Part shown: piece after piece, positions 25,902 through 33,599 of the stretch | Layout: every line of letters begins with the position of its first letter | How positions within the stretch are numbered: the first letter of the stretch is position 1 | NCBI RefSeq assembly: GCF_900104485.1 | Contig: NZ_FMXQ01000005.1 | Location: forward strand, 186,001 to 250,000 | Origin: Bauldia litoralis | Lineage (GTDB): Bacteria; Pseudomonadota; Alphaproteobacteria; Rhizobiales; Kaistiaceae | DNA: 64,000 nucleotides | Reading direction: 5' to 3' | The notes under the pieces: generated by a model | The model's database searches: none | Told to the model about the DNA's origin: nothing | Seen by the model: only the letters and a program-made list of their open reading frames with translations | Program-made: the position numbers and the translations under genes

Positions 25902-26750
25902 TCACGATCTGCCGGCGGGTTTGCCGGCGTCGTCGGGAGCGCCGAGGGCGCGCGAGATTTCGAGTGCCGTCGCCTGCGCATGCCTCAAGACCGTCTGACG
26001 GTCGAAGCGCGCATGGGTCTGCGGCAGATAGGGAACGGTGAGCGCCGCCGCGGTGGTCCCGGTGTGATCCCGGATCGGCAGCGAGATATTGGTGCAGCCT
26101 TCGACGGCGAGCGAGGGGCGCATCTCGTAGCCCTGCGCCTCGATGTCGGCAAGGCGCTCGGCGAGATCGTCGCCCCCGGCCTGCGGATCCTCGGCCAGCA
26201 GCCGGGCGACAAGCTGATCGCGGTCGGGCTGCGGGCGGCTGGCGAGCAGCACCGCGCCGGAGGAGGTCTCGAGGATCGGGAATTGCGAGCCGAGCGCCAC
26301 CGAATAGCGCATCGGCAGCGGCGACTCGACCTGGACGACAATCAGCACCTGCAGGCCGTTGAGGACGACGAGGTGACAGCTCTGGTCGGAGTCCTGCGCC
26401 AGGGCGCGCATCGCCGGCAGCGCGGCATCGACGAGGCGGTTGACCGGCGGGTGCTTGTGGGCGAGCTCAAACAGCTTGAGCGACAGCCGATAACGGTCCG
26501 AGCGCGGGGCGCGGACGAGATAGCCGCGCTTCTCCAGAAGCTGGATGATCCGGTAGATCTCGTGGATCGAGCGGCCGAGGCCGAGGGAAATCTCGGTCTG
26601 GGTGACGCCATCCGGATTGCCGGCCATGAACTCCAGGATGTCGAGCGCCTTCTCGGCGGCCGGCGCCTTGTAGGCCGGGCGCGAGGCGGACTCGCGCGGC
26701 TCGGCCGACGATTCTCCGTCCATGCTGAGGATGCGCGGATCGTCGTTCAC
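25902..26750 (-). CDS. IclR family transcriptional regulator
   Basis: 282 residues from a GTG at 26750 that overlaps the preceding gene's stop as GTGA; an ATG nine codons later is an alternative. The winged helix lies at about 28-92 (AEKALDILEFMAGNP and ISLGLGRSIHEIYRIIQ), and the effector domain follows (MRYSVALGSQFPILETSSGAVLLAS, LAVEGCTNISLPI). The coupling to the signal-less solute-binding-like gene is tight. It probably controls the long importer operon from the promoter region near 27974-28004. Confidence 0.88.
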   Translation of the reverse strand: MNDDPRILSMDGESSAEPRESASRPAYKAPAAEKALDILEFMAGNPDGVTQTEISLGLGRSIHEIYRIIQLLEKRGYLVRAPRSDRYRLSLKLFELAHKHPPVNRLVDAALPAMRALAQDSDQSCHLVVLNGLQVLIVVQVESPLPMRYSVALGSQFPILETSSGAVLLASRPQPDRDQLVARLLAEDPQAGGDDLAERLADIEAQGYEMRPSLAVEGCTNISLPIRDHTGTTAAALTVPYLPQTHARFDRQTVLRHAQATALEISRALGAPDDAGKPAGRS

Positions 26751-27913
26751 GCCGGGCTCTCCGCAAGAGCGCCAGCGGTCTCGGCGTGGCGGGCGTTCAG
26801 CCAGTCGGCCAGATCGCTCGCCGAAAGCTCGCCCTTGATCGCCGCCTGGGCCTGCTGGGCGCAGGCGCGGAAAAAGGTGATGAAGCCGGGGTGGGTGCCG
26901 CGCAGATACGAACCCTGAAGGGTGGCGAGCGTATCGGCGAAGAAATTGCGCGTCGCCTCGTTGACCGCCGCATCGGTCCAGGCCGCAAGCGAACCCGGCT
27001 GACCGCCGGCCGTGACATAGTCGCCGCGCTGGTAATCGGCGCCGCAAAGATGAAGCGCGTAGGCGACGGCCGCGTCGCGGTTCTGCGAGAAGGCGCTGAC
27101 GCCGATACCGGCGCCGCCGAGCAGCGATCCCTTCGGCGGCGTCGCCGGGATGTCGGCGAAACGCAGATGCGGGGCCTCGGCGCGCGACGCGTAGTTCACG
27201 TAGCCGAAGGCGAAGGGCACATAGACGACGTCATCATGGGCGATCATGTGATCGAAGCAGCGGATCGGGTTCCACGACCAGGAGGACGGATGGGACAGAG
27301 CGGCGAGTTCGCGGAGGCGATCGACAATCTCGGCGACGGCATCGTGGCCGAGAAAGACCTCCGGCGAAGCGCCGATGACATGACCGCTCGACTCGGCGCC
27401 GGTGATGATCAGGCACATGGCGTCGGTCGGCACCAGCGGCAGGCCGAGATGCTTGCCGCTCGCGACGACCTTGCGGCCGAGGGTGACGACCTCCTCATGG
27501 GTGCGCGGCGGGGCGTCGGCGAAAGCCTCGAACAGGTCAGGACGATAGGCGGCGACCTGGGCGGCGGCGTCGATGGGCAGCGCCCACTGGTGCCCGCCCG
27601 ACTGATAGGACTGCCACGACTTGCCGACCGAGTCGGCTTCGAAGGCGCGCTTCGTTTCGCGATCGAGGTAATCGTCGAGCGGAACGAGCAGCCCGTCACG
27701 CGCGATCTCCCCGACGAAGGGATGATCGAAGACGACGAGATCGTGGGTCCTGACCGCTTCGTCGAGGCGGCCCTCGCCGAACTCATAGAGGCTGCGGCGA
27801 TCCCAGTGGATTTGGTGATCCGGATGCGCGGCCTGCCAGTCCGGGATGCTCGCGTCGAGCGGCCCCCAGCAGCGCCGATGATCCCATGCCAGTCCCTTGA
27901 GCGTGACGCTCAT
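26747..27913 (-). CDS. Family 1 solute-binding-like protein without signal peptide
   Basis: 388 residues resembling extracellular sugar-binding proteins (type II periplasmic-binding fold): PDWQAAHPDHQIHWDRRSL near the start, VVFDHPFVGEIARDG, and a C-terminal lobe with GGAGIGVSAFSQN. No signal peptide is present: the chain starts MSVTLKGLAWDHRRCWG, with charged residues and no hydrophobic stretch. No usable upstream start would add one, so the mature product should be cytoplasmic. It heads the operon and is coupled to an IclR regulator by GTGA. A role as an intracellular sensor or metabolite-binding protein is possible. Related signal-less proteins occur beside CaiB-type genes as far as I recall, but I cannot verify this here. 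Confidence 0.7.
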   Translation of the reverse strand: MSVTLKGLAWDHRRCWGPLDASIPDWQAAHPDHQIHWDRRSLYEFGEGRLDEAVRTHDLVVFDHPFVGEIARDGLLVPLDDYLDRETKRAFEADSVGKSWQSYQSGGHQWALPIDAAAQVAAYRPDLFEAFADAPPRTHEEVVTLGRKVVASGKHLGLPLVPTDAMCLIITGAESSGHVIGASPEVFLGHDAVAEIVDRLRELAALSHPSSWSWNPIRCFDHMIAHDDVVYVPFAFGYVNYASRAEAPHLRFADIPATPPKGSLLGGAGIGVSAFSQNRDAAVAYALHLCGADYQRGDYVTAGGQPGSLAAWTDAAVNEATRNFFADTLATLQGSYLRGTHPGFITFFRACAQQAQAAIKGELSASDLADWLNARHAETAGALAESPA

Positions 27914-27973
27914 TCGACGTTCCCCGACCCTTGCGACCGATCTTCGTGCCGGCCTGAGGAAAGGCTATGTCGG

Positions 27974-28004
27974 TTTTTTCACATATACAAGTCGTTTTTT
28001 TTGG
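27974..28004 (-). promoter_or_regulatory. AT-rich candidate promoter/operator of the importer operon
   Basis: An island 61-91 bases before the operon's first start codon reads T6-CACATATAC-AAG-...-T8-GG on the plus strand. Its layout resembles the island at 3569-3601. The surrounding 138-base gap between the TetR stop and this operon contains no other recognisable feature. Confidence 0.35.
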
Positions 28005-28051
28005 TGCCGGAGATATGCGCGTATCACCGCCGGGGCCGCAGCAGAGACCCA

Positions 28052-28786
28052 TCAAGTCGGGATCGTATCAGCAAGGCGATCGAGCCATTCTTCCAGCAGC
28101 AGTCGCTCGTTGGCGGTCAGCACCGTCGCCTCCTGCAGCACCGCGCGTAGCGCAATCGCAGCAGCAGCGGGACCGGCTTTCTCGATCACAGGCACTTCGG
28201 CGGTTATGTGAGCCAGGACCGCCTCCCGGGCCGTCGCCGACAGTCCGGGATCGCGTCGGTCATCCGGCTCGGCGAGAAGGGTCAGTACGGTTCCGGTGCC
28301 CGCCGCCTGCAGCAGACCGACCGCCCGCGCCTCACTGACCCGAAGACGACCCGCGCGCGCGATGTTCCTGACCCGCCGTTTGAGCACGTCAATTCCCGCA
28401 TCGGCCGCGGGCGAGCGCCGGCGCGCGTGCGGTGCACTGCTGATGATCTCAAACAGGGCCGGATGGGCCAGACCGAAAGCGACGTGCATGTCCCAGCCAT
28501 CGCGAAGGTCCTGCACAGGATCAGGGTGCGGTTCACGCGCCGATTTCTCCGCGATGTACGCGGCCAGAACCTGCTCCGCGACCGCGTCGAGGAGCCCGCG
28601 CATGTCGCCGAACAGCCGATAGATCGTTGGCGCCTGGACCGCGGCGGCCGCGGCCACCGCTCGGGTCGTGGCGGCATCGCGGCCGCCCTCTGCGAGAAGT
28701 TCGGCCGCGGCAGCGATAATGCGGCCACGCACCTCATCCCGGGAAACGCCGGCTTCAAGGCCGGTATCGACGCCAAGATCGCTCAT
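28052..28786 (-). CDS. TetR/AcrR family transcriptional regulator
   Basis: 244 residues from ATG at 28786, which has GGTGAG upstream; an ATG at 28816 would add ten residues but lacks a ribosome site and abuts the operator. The TetR DNA-binding region is at about 18-65 ([15 protein letters not shown], then [21 protein letters not shown]). The remainder is helical. It is divergent from an NmrA-type gene across a region with two palindromes, so it probably represses that gene and itself. A redox-active or toxic ligand would fit, but none is indicated by the sequence. Confidence 0.85.
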   Translation of the reverse strand: MSDLGVDTGLEAGVSRDEVRGRIIAAAAELLAEGGRDAATTRAVAAAAAVQAPTIYRLFGDMRGLLDAVAEQVLAAYIAEKSAREPHPDPVQDLRDGWDMHVAFGLAHPALFEIISSAPHARRRSPAADAGIDVLKRRVRNIARAGRLRVSEARAVGLLQAAGTGTVLTLLAEPDDRRDPGLSATAREAVLAHITAEVPVIEKAGPAAAAIALRAVLQEATVLTANERLLLEEWLDRLADTIPT

Positions 28787-28816
28787 TTGCTCACCATAAC
28801 GGGCTGGTGTTTTCAT

Positions 28817-28838
28817 CGATAGCGAAAATTTGTTATCG
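28817..28838. promoter_or_regulatory. Candidate TetR operator 1 (CGATA-N12-TATCG)
   Basis: A 22-bp palindrome with perfect outer arms CGATA and TATCG and partly matching inner bases, 31-52 bases upstream of the chosen TetR start and 82 bases before the NmrA-type start. Likely bound by the TetR protein; inferred from symmetry and position. Confidence 0.5.
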
Positions 28839-28866
28839 AGTATTTTCTATGATATTGATTTTTTGA

Positions 28867-28877
28867 TATCATTGATA
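28867..28877. promoter_or_regulatory. Candidate operator 2 (TATCA-T-TGATA)
   Basis: A perfect 11-bp palindrome 43 bases before the NmrA-type start, in an AT-rich promoter-like stretch. It shares the TATC/GATA core with operator 1, suggesting a second half of the same control region. Confidence 0.45.
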
Positions 28878-28919
28878 ACATCAGCGCCGACGTCGGCTGC
28901 GGCCTTACAGGAGACTGTC

Positions 28920-29810
28920 ATGATCATCGTTACCGGAGCCTCGGGTCATCTCGGACATGCGATCGTGGAGAACCTCGTTGGCCGCGTTCCCGCGAACCAG
29001 GTCGTTGCCAGCGTCCGCGATCCGGAGAAGGCCGCCGATCTGTCGGCACTCAGCGTCGAGGTTCGTCACGGCGATTTCGACGATCCGGAAAGCCTGAGGC
29101 GCGCTTTCGAGGGCGCCAGGCTGGTTCTGATCGTTTCTTCCAACGCGCGGTCAACGGGGGGCGATCCCCTCGCGCAACATCGCGCGGCCATCGAGGCGGC
29201 GCGGGCGGCAGGGGCGGAGCGGATCATCTATACGAGCCAGATGGCCGCCAGCCCCTCCTCCGTATTCCCTCCAGCACTCGACCACGCCGCGACCGAAGAC
29301 ATGCTGCGGCAGTGTGGAGTGGCGTGGACATCGCTTCGCCATGGCTTCTACGCGGCGAGTGGCATCATGCTGATGGGCGACGCGCTGAAGACGGGTGTGA
29401 TCGAGGCGCCGGCTGACGGCAAGATCGCCTGGACGGCGCATGCGGATCTGGCCGAAGCGGACGCCGCAATCGTAGCGAAGATTTTCCTTGGAAACGGGGA
29501 GCGGTTCGACGGGCCAACGCCACCGCTCACCGGGTCGGAAGCGCTCGACCTCGCCGACCTCGCCGGCATCGCGTCGGCGCTCTGCAGCCGTCCCATCCGC
29601 CGACAGGTTCCCAGCGACGAGGACTTCTCGGCGAAACTGGCCGCGCGCGGCGTGGCGAACACCGTCGCGAGCATCGCGCTGGGACTTTACGTCGCCAGCC
29701 GAAGGGGCGAATTCGCGGCGGTCGATCCGATGCTGGAACGCCTGTTGAACCGACCGCCGATTTCCATGCGCGACGTCATCGCTGACCACATCGCAGCCAG
29801 CCGGGACTGA
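28920..29810 (+). CDS. NmrA-type NAD(P)-binding protein (possible quinone oxidoreductase)
   Basis: 296 residues from ATG at 28920 with AGGAGA upstream; a frame starting at 28830 reads through the operators and is rejected. The N terminus MIIVTGASGHLGHAIVENL is a Rossmann motif with GASGHLG. The segments VVASVRDPEKAADL and VEVRHGDFDDPESL match atypical SDRs of the NmrA/QOR2 (YtfG) group, which use NADPH to reduce quinones or act as redox sensors. It is alone downstream of the divergent TetR gene and ends before a hairpin. Confidence 0.82.
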   Translation: MIIVTGASGHLGHAIVENLVGRVPANQVVASVRDPEKAADLSALSVEVRHGDFDDPESLRRAFEGARLVLIVSSNARSTGGDPLAQHRAAIEAARAAGAERIIYTSQMAASPSSVFPPALDHAATEDMLRQCGVAWTSLRHGFYAASGIMLMGDALKTGVIEAPADGKIAWTAHADLAEADAAIVAKIFLGNGERFDGPTPPLTGSEALDLADLAGIASALCSRPIRRQVPSDEDFSAKLAARGVANTVASIALGLYVASRRGEFAAVDPMLERLLNRPPISMRDVIADHIAASRD

Positions 29811-29814
29811 AATC

Positions 29815-29842
29815 GGCCGGGCGCGCGGGGGCGAACCCGGCC
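29815..29842. terminator. Hairpin between convergent NmrA-type and SGNH genes
   Basis: Stem GGCCGGG / CCCGGCC (7 bp) with a 14-base loop lies five bases after the NmrA-type stop and 28 bases before the convergent SGNH stop. No T-run follows, so any termination would be weak or Rho-aided. Confidence 0.45.
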
Positions 29843-29869
29843 TCCCACCGGCAGGCGAGGAGACAGCGG

Positions 29870-30517
29870 TCAGGCGGCGGGAAGAATCGCCGTCACCATG
29901 TCCGCGACGGCGAGGCCGAGCTTGCGCTGACCTTCGGCATCGAGATGGATGCCATCGACCGGGCTCGACTCGACGATGGTGCCGGCGTCGAGGAAGGCGA
30001 CATCGCGGTCTTTGGCGACCCGCGCCATCTCGATGGCGAGGCGCTGCGATTTCTCCGTCGCGCCCTCGAACATGCCGGCGAGCCAGGTCAACCGGGCCAG
30101 CGGCGCCGGGCTGATCAGCAGCACCGCCGGGGGCTTGCCGAAGGGCGGGCAGGCTGAATTTTTCGCCGCGTCGATGAGAAGGCCGGCGCCATCGGCGATG
30201 TCGTCGGCGGTCATCGACAGGCGGTACTTCAGGTCGTTGGTGCCGAGCTTGACGATCAGGAGATCGAGCGGCGCGTGGGTTTCGAGAACCACGGGGAGAA
30301 ATTTCAGGCCGTTCTTGTGAGGGCCCTCGATCGGATCGTCGAGGCAGGTGGTGCGGCCGTTCATGCCTTCCTCGATCACCGTATAGCCGGCCCCGAGCTT
30401 GTCGCGCAGGACGCCGGGCCAGCGCTGCCCTGCCGGAAAGCGCTGCGGCAGGATGCGGCCCTCCATCGGCACGGCACCCCAAGTGTTTGAATCTCCATAA
30501 CAAACGATTGTCGGCAT
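29870..30517 (-). CDS. SGNH/GDSL esterase, MsAcT-like arylesterase/acyltransferase
   Basis: 215-residue SGNH hydrolase. GDSNTWGAVP places nucleophile Ser10, NGRTT gives the block II region, LGTND (91-95) the oxyanion Asn94, and DGIHLD the Asp188/His191 pair. The block pattern VIEEGMNGRTT, LPLDL-type segment and GTND follows the mycobacterial acyltransferase/arylesterase MsAcT, which forms an octamer. No signal peptide is seen, so the enzyme is cytoplasmic. The ATG at 30517 has GGGGGAGGCG upstream. It is divergent from the sugar-importer operon across 125 bases containing a FadR-like palindrome and may deacetylate the imported sugar. Confidence 0.87.
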   Translation of the reverse strand: MPTIVCYGDSNTWGAVPMEGRILPQRFPAGQRWPGVLRDKLGAGYTVIEEGMNGRTTCLDDPIEGPHKNGLKFLPVVLETHAPLDLLIVKLGTNDLKYRLSMTADDIADGAGLLIDAAKNSACPPFGKPPAVLLISPAPLARLTWLAGMFEGATEKSQRLAIEMARVAKDRDVAFLDAGTIVESSPVDGIHLDAEGQRKLGLAVADMVTAILPAA

Positions 30518-30590
30518 CGCCTCCCCCCTGGTTTTGAGCGTTATCCCGCTTGGCAAAATTTCCAATGCGGACTATCAATGAAGAGAACTT

Positions 30591-30607
30591 AACTGGTCTG
30601 ACCAATT
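30591..30607. promoter_or_regulatory. FadR-like operator (TGGTC-T-GACCA core)
   Basis: A 17-bp near-perfect palindrome with core TGGTCTGACCA at 30594-30604, 36 bases before the binding-protein start. TGGTCNGACCA-type cores are known operators of FadR-subfamily GntR regulators. The operon carries one such regulator at 34606-35325, so autogenous control is likely. The divergent SGNH gene could share it. Confidence 0.7.
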
Positions 30608-30642
30608 ACAAACAAGGTCAGCCTTTCTGGGAGGAAGATACA

Positions 30643-31824
30643 ATGCGCATGCATGCTGTCCGCATGATTCTGTCCGGCGCCGCCCTGGCGCTGATGACGT
30701 CCGTCGCTCCGGCGCAGGATTTCCACGGCTTCACACCGACCGGCTTTTCGGGCGACATGCTGGCCTCCGACGCGCTGAGCGCGATGGTGGTCGACGCGAT
30801 GAAGGCCTCGCCGCCGAAGAATGGCGACAAATACGTCCTTGCCTTCGCCAATCTCGACCGCGGCATCTCCTTCTGCTCGAAGGTCGAGAAGGGCATCCTG
30901 GCCAATGCCGAGGCCGCCGGGATCGAGGTGGTCGTCGCCGACAACAATCTCGACGGCGCCACCGCGCTGACCAATGCCGAGAGCTTCATCAACCGCGACG
31001 TCGACTACGTGATCGAGTTCCAGACCGACGCCAACTTCGGCGCGACGATCATGCAGAAGATGGAAGCCGCCGGCATCAAGGTCACCGCCATCGACATCCC
31101 GATGCCGGGCTCGACCTTCTTCGGCGCCAACAACCCGAAATCGGGCTACATGGGCGGCGTCTATCTCGGCCAGGCGGCGATCGCCAAGTTCGGCGCCGAC
31201 AAGGTCAAGGAAGGCTACTTCATCCTCGGCGACCTGCCGCAGTCGGGCGCGGTTCCGGCGATGCGGACCGGCGGCCAGCTGGCCGGCTTCCTTGCCGCGG
31301 TCGAGGGCTTCCCCGAGGACCACGTCATCACCATCGACACCAAGAACACCCTGGAAGAGAGCTTCGCCCAGACCAACAACGTGCTCGGCCGGATTCCGGA
31401 AGGCGTGCCGATCATGACCACGGCGATCAACGACCAGGCAACAACCGGCACGATCCGCGCCGTGAAGCAGGCCGGTCGCGAGGACGACCTGATCGCGGTC
31501 GGCATGGGCGCCGACGAACTGGCGACGATGATGGCCGAACCGACCTTCATCGCCTCGGTCGGCTACTTCCCCGAGCGCTACGGCAACTTCCTGGTGCCGA
31601 TGGCGCTGTCGGAGCTCGCCGGCAACGACCTGCCGCCGACGGTGCTGATGACCCATGTCATGGTCGACAAGGGCAATGTCTGCGAATACTACCCGGACTT
31701 CGAGTGTGTCGACGGCGCGGGCCTCGAGATCGACTTCCCGCAGGACGCCTTCGAGGCGCATCTCGCCGAAATCCGCAAGTCGCCGGACATGGCCGACGCG
31801 CTCGACCTGATCCCGAGCGAGTAA
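30643..31824 (+). CDS. Sugar ABC transporter substrate-binding protein (RbsB type)
   Basis: 393 residues from ATG at 30643 with GGGAGGAAG upstream. A signal peptide of about 24 residues ends SVAPAQ. The mature chain has the type I binding fold: YVLAFANLDRGISFC, DYVIEFQTDANFG and IMTTAINDQATTG. It is longer than ordinary RbsB proteins because of an N-terminal extension (FHGFTPTGFSGDML) and an acidic C-terminal tail with cysteines at CEYYPDFEC that could form a disulfide. It leads the second importer operon and is followed by a strong hairpin. Confidence 0.9.
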   Translation: MRMHAVRMILSGAALALMTSVAPAQDFHGFTPTGFSGDMLASDALSAMVVDAMKASPPKNGDKYVLAFANLDRGISFCSKVEKGILANAEAAGIEVVVADNNLDGATALTNAESFINRDVDYVIEFQTDANFGATIMQKMEAAGIKVTAIDIPMPGSTFFGANNPKSGYMGGVYLGQAAIAKFGADKVKEGYFILGDLPQSGAVPAMRTGGQLAGFLAAVEGFPEDHVITIDTKNTLEESFAQTNNVLGRIPEGVPIMTTAINDQATTGTIRAVKQAGREDDLIAVGMGADELATMMAEPTFIASVGYFPERYGNFLVPMALSELAGNDLPPTVLMTHVMVDKGNVCEYYPDFECVDGAGLEIDFPQDAFEAHLAEIRKSPDMADALDLIPSE

Positions 31825-31833
31825 GCAAGCGTC

Positions 31834-31860
31834 GGAGGGCCGGGCCCAACCCGGCTCTCC
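31834..31860 (+). terminator. Strong hairpin after the binding-protein gene
   Basis: Stem GGAGGGCCGGG / CCCGGCTCTCC (11 bp, one G-T type mismatch) with loop CCCAA starts nine bases after the stop codon. No T-run follows. Like the hairpin at 24772-24793 it sits between binding-protein and downstream transport genes and may tune their relative expression. Confidence 0.7.
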
Positions 31861-31899
31861 CGTTCGGCGGAGGAAGGGTTGCGGGTGAGCACCATTGCG

Positions 31900-31993
31900 C
31901 TCATCCCCGCGCAAGCGGGGACCCAGGTTTTTCTCCCCGACTCCCTCTGGCCGCGCACTGCACCTTCTGGATCCCCGCTTGCGCGGGGATGAG
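31900..31993. repeat. Inverted-repeat element with 22-bp arms (TCATCCCCGCGCAAGCGGGG type)
   Basis: Perfect 22-bp inverted arms (31900-31921 and 31972-31993) surround a 50-base centre; the match continues inward with one mismatch (ACCCAG / CTGGAT). Each arm is itself a small palindrome (CCCCGC GCAA GCGGGG). It fills the gap between the binding-protein and ATPase genes. Elements with this arm sequence are widespread non-coding repeats in alphaproteobacteria as far as I know. Confidence 0.8.
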
Positions 31994-32044
31994 CGGTTGA
32001 AGTTGAACTCGCGCAGTTTTCTTCCGGCAATGACAGGCTGATCG

Positions 32045-33586
32045 ATGGCGGACAAAGCAAAGACAGTGCCCCCTCCCCGCCTCGAGATGCGCGGGATCGG
32101 CAAGTCGTTTGGCGGCGTGGCCGTGCTCAGCGATGTCGAACTGACCGTGGCGCCCGGCGAGGTGCTGGCGCTGCTTGGCTCGAACGGGGCCGGCAAGTCG
32201 ACGCTGGTGAAAATCCTGACCGGGGTCTACACGCGCGACGCGGGGACGGTTCAGGTCGACGGCGAGACCAGCGTCTTCCCCAACCCGCGCGCCGCGGTGA
32301 CGGCGGGCGTTCGCCTGCTGCCGCAGGAAATTTCGGTGATGGGCGACATGACGGTCGCCGAGAATATTTCGCTGGCCGACCTGCCGGTGCGGCGCGGACC
32401 GGGCTTCGCCATGGTCGACGACCGGACGATGCGCGAACAGTCGCGCGCCCTTCTCGACCAGCTCGGCTTCTCCTCGATCGATCCCGACGCGCTGGTCAAG
32501 CGGCTGTCGGTGGCGGAGCAGCGGATCGTCGAGATTGCCCGGGCGCTTGCCGGACAGGCGCGCGTGCTGGTGATGGACGAGCCGACCGCGGCGCTGACCG
32601 AGCAGGAGGCGGAGATGATCTTCCGCATCATCCGCCGGCTCAAGGAGCAGCAGGTCGCGGTCATCTACATCTCGCATTACCTCAACGAGGTGTTCGAGAT
32701 CTCGGACCGGATCGCGGTGCTGCGCGACGGGCAGAATGCCGGCACCTTCGACACCGCCTCGGCCTCGCGCGGCGAAGTGCTGGCGGCGATGCTCGGCCGG
32801 GTCGCCGGCGACCTCTACGACATCAAGGGCAGCGGCGAGACTGGCGACGAGGTGCTGACCGTCAGCGGGCTGACGGTGCCGGGCAAGCTCGACGGCGTGG
32901 ATTTCTCCGTGCGTGGCGGCGAGATCGTCGGGGTCTTCGGGCTGATCGGCTCGGGCATCGAGACGCTGGGCCGCGCCATCTATGGCGCGCTCGGCCCGGC
33001 GACTAGCGGAACCATCCATGTCACTGGCAGCGCCTATCGCCCTGAGTCAGCAGGCAAGGGCAAGGCGCGCGGCATCGGTTTTGTCGCCGCCGACCGCAAA
33101 CACGAAGGCATCATCGGCGATCTCACCGTGCGCGAGAACATGGTGGTGCCATTCCAGCACCGCTACGTCCACGGCCTCTTCGTCTCGCAATCGGCCGAGA
33201 CCGAACAGGCGAAGCGCTGGATCGACCTGCTCGGCATTCGCACCCGCGGGCCGGAGCAGGTGATGCGGACGCTGTCCGGCGGCAACCAGCAGAAGGTCTG
33301 CGTCTCGCGCTGGCTGGTCGACAGCGTCAAGCTGCTGATCCTCGAGGAACCGACCCGCGGCGTCGACGTCGGCGCCCGCCGGGAAATCTACCTTGAATTG
33401 CGGGCGCTGGCCGACCGCGGACTCGCGGTGCTGGTGGTCTCCTCCGACGTCGAGGAAGTCGCCGGGATCGGCGACCGGTCGATCGTGCTCGATCGCGGCC
33501 AGGTCGTCGGCCGCTTCGACAAGGGGACGCCCCCCGCCACGCTGATGGCCGCGACGGCCAACGACCCCGCCTTCAACGCCGCATAA
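32045..33586 (+). CDS. Sugar ABC transporter ATP-binding protein (RbsA type, two ATPase domains)
   Basis: 513 residues. Domain 1 has Walker A GSNGAGKST near 44-52, signature LSVAEQR and Walker B VMDEPTAAL. Domain 2 keeps signature LSGGNQQK and Walker B LEEPTRGVD, but its Walker A region reads GLIGSGIETLGR, lacking the Lys/Arg and Ser/Thr seen in most relatives (usually G-x-G-R-T-E-L). Domain 2 is normally non-catalytic in part, so the protein is probably functional. It couples ATP hydrolysis to import through the permease that follows after 13 bases. Confidence 0.9.
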   Translation: MADKAKTVPPPRLEMRGIGKSFGGVAVLSDVELTVAPGEVLALLGSNGAGKSTLVKILTGVYTRDAGTVQVDGETSVFPNPRAAVTAGVRLLPQEISVMGDMTVAENISLADLPVRRGPGFAMVDDRTMREQSRALLDQLGFSSIDPDALVKRLSVAEQRIVEIARALAGQARVLVMDEPTAALTEQEAEMIFRIIRRLKEQQVAVIYISHYLNEVFEISDRIAVLRDGQNAGTFDTASASRGEVLAAMLGRVAGDLYDIKGSGETGDEVLTVSGLTVPGKLDGVDFSVRGGEIVGVFGLIGSGIETLGRAIYGALGPATSGTIHVTGSAYRPESAGKGKARGIGFVAADRKHEGIIGDLTVRENMVVPFQHRYVHGLFVSQSAETEQAKRWIDLLGIRTRGPEQVMRTLSGGNQQKVCVSRWLVDSVKLLILEEPTRGVDVGARREIYLELRALADRGLAVLVVSSDVEEVAGIGDRSIVLDRGQVVGRFDKGTPPATLMAATANDPAFNAA

Positions 33587-33599
33587 CGGAAGCCGCCAG

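Noticed and set aside
28830-28919. Upstream start for the NmrA-type protein
   Set aside because: It would translate the AT-rich operator region; the ATG at 28920 has a good ribosome site and begins the Rossmann motif.
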